Assembly (NCBI GenBank): GCA_000151295.1
Contig: GG745380.1
Coordinates: 245,442 to 277,476 of the forward strand
Direction: 5' to 3'
DNA length: 32,035 nt
Source: Allomyces macrogynus ATCC 38327
Lineage: Eukaryota; Blastocladiomycota; Blastocladiomycetes; Blastocladiales; Blastocladiaceae
The position numbers were made by a program, and so were the translations under genes. Of the stretch, positions 29,920 to 32,035 are shown piece after piece. Within the stretch, counting starts at the first letter, position 1, and each line of letters begins with the position of its first letter. The notes beneath the pieces are model-generated. The model searched no databases. It had not been told where the DNA came from and worked only from the letters and a program-made list of their open reading frames with translations.

Positions 29920-29927
29920 CTTTTATA
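29920..29927 (-). promoter_or_regulatory. TATA box for the bZIP gene
   Basis: TATAAAAG on the minus strand, a strong consensus in otherwise GC-rich sequence. A start site 30-100 bases downstream would give a leader of about 400-480 nt (less the intron, which lies after the start codon). Confidence 0.6.
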
Positions 29928-30519
29928 CCGTGGGCCGACCGTGAGGTGAAGGGCCGAGGGCTGGCCCGACCAACCGGCACACGGCGCGTGCTTTCACAGA
30001 TCATCGGTGCATCGCCGTCGTCCCCAACGTTGGATGCCAACGCTCACCGCCATCGGCCGCCATCACGCCGCCGTGGCCCCTGTTGGCCCGAGCCGAACCG
30101 CGCCGGATTGCGGAGGTTCGAGAAATGACCGAAGAGGCTTGCATGTTAGAGTGCGAAAAAAGTCGTGTGCGATTTGAAGTGATTGGTTGTCGAGCAGGAA
30201 GTCAGCCTCGAATGCGCCATGCGGGCATCGTTGGCGCTTGGCGCTTGGCATCGTGGGCAACATTGACCCCACCAATTTGAAAACCGGCGCCTGATGTGAT
30301 TTCCCCAAGGAGCCAGCGTGCAACGCCGACCAAGCGCACGAGAACGCCCCGTCCAACCATGATCTTGATCAAAGTTCAATCATTTTCCAAAGCAAGCGCA
30401 GACCGGCCTATCAAACTATTTACGTGCTTGTCGGCTTGTGTCCGCTCCACCCCAGCCGACGCGGTTCGCGCCATCCATCGAAATCCAAGTCCCCTCCACG
30501 CCCTCAAACCCGCGCGCGA

Positions 30520-32035
30520 TCACAGCGCACCGACCACCACGGCGAGCACCACGGCCACGACGGTCGCGACCACGACCGCCGTCACGCCGCGCACCGTGTC
30601 CACCGAGCGCGCGGCCGCATTCCCCGTCGTCGAATCCTTGCTGTCCTTGCCCGTACTCGCCGTGTTGAGGGTCCCGCCCGTCGAGGTGGTTCCCGCCGTC
30701 GTCCCCGCCTTGGTCGTTGACGAGCTTGCGTCCGGCGCCGGATCATACGCGCACCGGGTATACTTGCCATCCGCCCCCACGACCTTCGCGACCGAGCACG
30801 ACCCCAGCGCGTCGCGGCACCAACCCGCGCCATCCACGGTGCCGGAACACAAGCACAAACACTTGGCCTCGTCCCAGGTCCCATTCGCACAAGTCCCCGT
30901 CGGGACCATACACTTCCCCGTGCCCGGATCCGTCAACGGCGGGACCGGTTCCGTTGCCGAGGGAACACGCACGGGACACCCGGCCGCACACGTCCCAAAC
31001 ACGGCGTCCGGGAAATTACACGTGCGCAGGACGCCGTCGTCAGCGACGCCGTTGCCGTCATTATCGAGCCCGTCGCACACTTCCGCGCCGCGCGTGGTCA
31101 GGCCCGGGCAGGTGAGCCCCGCGGACGTGGACGAAGTGATGGGCTGCGGGTTGCGCAACCAGGCCAGCATTTGCGCGTTTGAGACGACATAGACGTTGCC
31201 GCGTTTCTGAGCCTTGTCGAGGAACGCGCGCACCGTGTCGGACCGCGTCGGATCGCCCAACAACCACCCGGCGTGGAGGTAGAGGCCAAACGGAGCGCGC
31301 GAGCCGTTGTAGTGCAAGTCGAAACTGCGTTCAAGGAGGTCGGTCAGGTTGGCGCCCGAGAGGGGCGGGTCCATGACGGCATAGTCGTTCCCTTCGGGGG
31401 TCACGAGCGAGTACATTGGCAGTTCCCAGACGCCCGGCGCCGACCACGTCGAAGGGGTCCCGTCGGGCTTGGGGATCGCGGCCGAACAGTCACCGACGGC
31501 GCAGGTCACGGGCAAGCCCGCGTCGAGCGTGAACGGCCAGAGCGTCTTGCCGGCGACGGGCGTGACCGTCATCGACGAGTCGTAGCTGAAGTTGAGGGCG
31601 CGGATCGTGTCGATGGCCATGGTCGTGATGTTCAAATAGGGAGCGCGGAACCCTTGGATCGCGGTACGCGGGATCATCGAGAGCGCGCCCAAACTGGCGG
31701 CGAGGTTGGAAATCTCAGCCTTGGTCGACGGCACGACGTGCGAGAAAGTATGGTCGGCAATTTCGTGTCCCGCCGCGTAGAGCGTCTGCACCGCGTGCCA
31801 GTCCGTGTACTGCGCCGACACGTAATACGTGCCCTTGGCCCCGCACCCGTCCGGGTTTGTGATCCCCTGCAGCAACTGCGTCGTTGGCGCGTAGGTCACA
31901 GCGTTGACGGCATCGTCGAACGTGATCGTGATAAACTGCGGCACTTGGGACGGATCGAGCCCGCAGGAGGGCGGTTCTGCGCGCACTGGCAACTGGGCAA
32001 CTTGCACGTCGTCGTGTCGCACCTGTACCACGGCA
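30520..32035 (-). CDS. Chitin/polysaccharide deacetylase (CE4), GPI-anchor type, 5' end outside the window
   Basis: The enzyme removes acetyl groups from chitin in the cell wall, giving chitosan. At least 503 codons are present and the frame is open to the window edge, so the signal peptide and start lie beyond it. CE4 motifs, numbered from the residue at 32031: TFDD (37-40), the metal site HTFSH (94-98), RAPY (129-132) and the late LYLHAGW. After the catalytic domain comes CDGLDNDGNGVADDG, a Ca-binding-like Asp/Asn/Gly motif familiar from bacterial MopE-type proteins. A Cys-rich region with several paired Cys follows, then a Ser/Thr-rich stalk and a hydrophobic end of about 24 residues, as for a GPI signal. 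The N-terminal part resembles animal and fungal CDA-like proteins (QFITITFDDAVN). It may act on chitin made by the chitin synthase encoded 8 kb away, but linkage is only suggestive. Confidence 0.9.
   Translation of the reverse strand, partial: AVVQVRHDDVQVAQLPVRAEPPSCGLDPSQVPQFITITFDDAVNAVTYAPTTQLLQGITNPDGCGAKGTYYVSAQYTDWHAVQTLYAAGHEIADHTFSHVVPSTKAEISNLAASLGALSMIPRTAIQGFRAPYLNITTMAIDTIRALNFSYDSSMTVTPVAGKTLWPFTLDAGLPVTCAVGDCSAAIPKPDGTPSTWSAPGVWELPMYSLVTPEGNDYAVMDPPLSGANLTDLLERSFDLHYNGSRAPFGLYLHAGWLLGDPTRSDTVRAFLDKAQKRGNVYVVSNAQMLAWLRNPQPITSSTSAGLTCPGLTTRGAEVCDGLDNDGNGVADDGVLRTCNFPDAVFGTCAAGCPVRVPSATEPVPPLTDPGTGKCMVPTGTCANGTWDEAKCLCLCSGTVDGAGWCRDALGSCSVAKVVGADGKYTRCAYDPAPDASSSTTKAGTTAGTTSTGGTLNTASTGKDSKDSTTGNAAARSVDTVRGVTAVVVATVVAVVLAVVVGAL

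Larger units (their letters stand above)
29410..30519. other. Leader and promoter of the bZIP gene; 3' region of the chitin deacetylase
   Basis: Both neighbours are on the minus strand. The left half holds the bZIP leader, two uORFs and the TATA box. The right half (about 29930-30519) contains the deacetylase 3' region and probably upstream control sites. I found no perfect TGACTCA site. Confidence 0.5.

Noticed and set aside
30296..31192. 298-codon plus-strand frame
   Set aside because: Antisense shadow of the chitin deacetylase.

Overview
The window reads as nuclear DNA of a GC-rich fungus. The genes are fungal or eukaryotic housekeeping genes: TOM22, a PUB1/TIA-1 type RNA-binding protein, IPK1, SHQ1, a division 2 chitin synthase, a GCN4-type bZIP factor and a GPI-type chitin deacetylase. 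Most of these are cut by short introns (about 61-87 nt) with GTACGT, GTTCGT or GTGCGT-like donors and CTGAC/CTGAT branch-like motifs. One bZIP intron is longer (217 nt). High GC, gene spacing and decayed F-box/LRR copies would suit a zoosporic fungus such as a blastoclad, but that placement is only a guess.

Layout, left to right. 0.1-4.3 kb: TOM22 (-) and a PAP2 lipid phosphatase (+) share a roughly 395 bp divergent promoter, followed by a cytochrome P450 with mitochondrial-clan features. 4.6-6.4 kb: a three-RRM protein. 8.2-11.6 kb: IPK1 and SHQ1. 11.8-16.6 kb: a tandem cluster of F-box-like leucine-rich proteins, with one intact gene, one gene with a single frame break, a start-site remnant and a truncated pseudogene. 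16.6-18.8 kb: poorly recognisable coding-like sequence next to a 3' fragment of glycyl-tRNA synthetase. 20.6-22.5 kb: an intronless chitin synthase. 24.6-25.7 kb: a further decayed F-box/LRR copy. 27.7-29.9 kb: the bZIP gene (-), with a long leader holding two upstream ORFs. 30.5-32.0 kb: a chitin deacetylase (-) that runs off the window.

The chitin synthase and chitin deacetylase make and modify wall chitin. The bZIP gene has a leader organised like translationally controlled GCN4/CPC1/ATF4 genes. The F-box/LRR family is the least familiar content and the best candidate for something lineage-specific. Several otherwise well-conserved genes carry a single-base frame break (TOM22, PUB1, IPK1, F-box copy A, bZIP). 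Sequence error is the simplest explanation for many of these, whereas the glycyl-tRNA synthetase piece and two of the F-box copies look truly degenerate.
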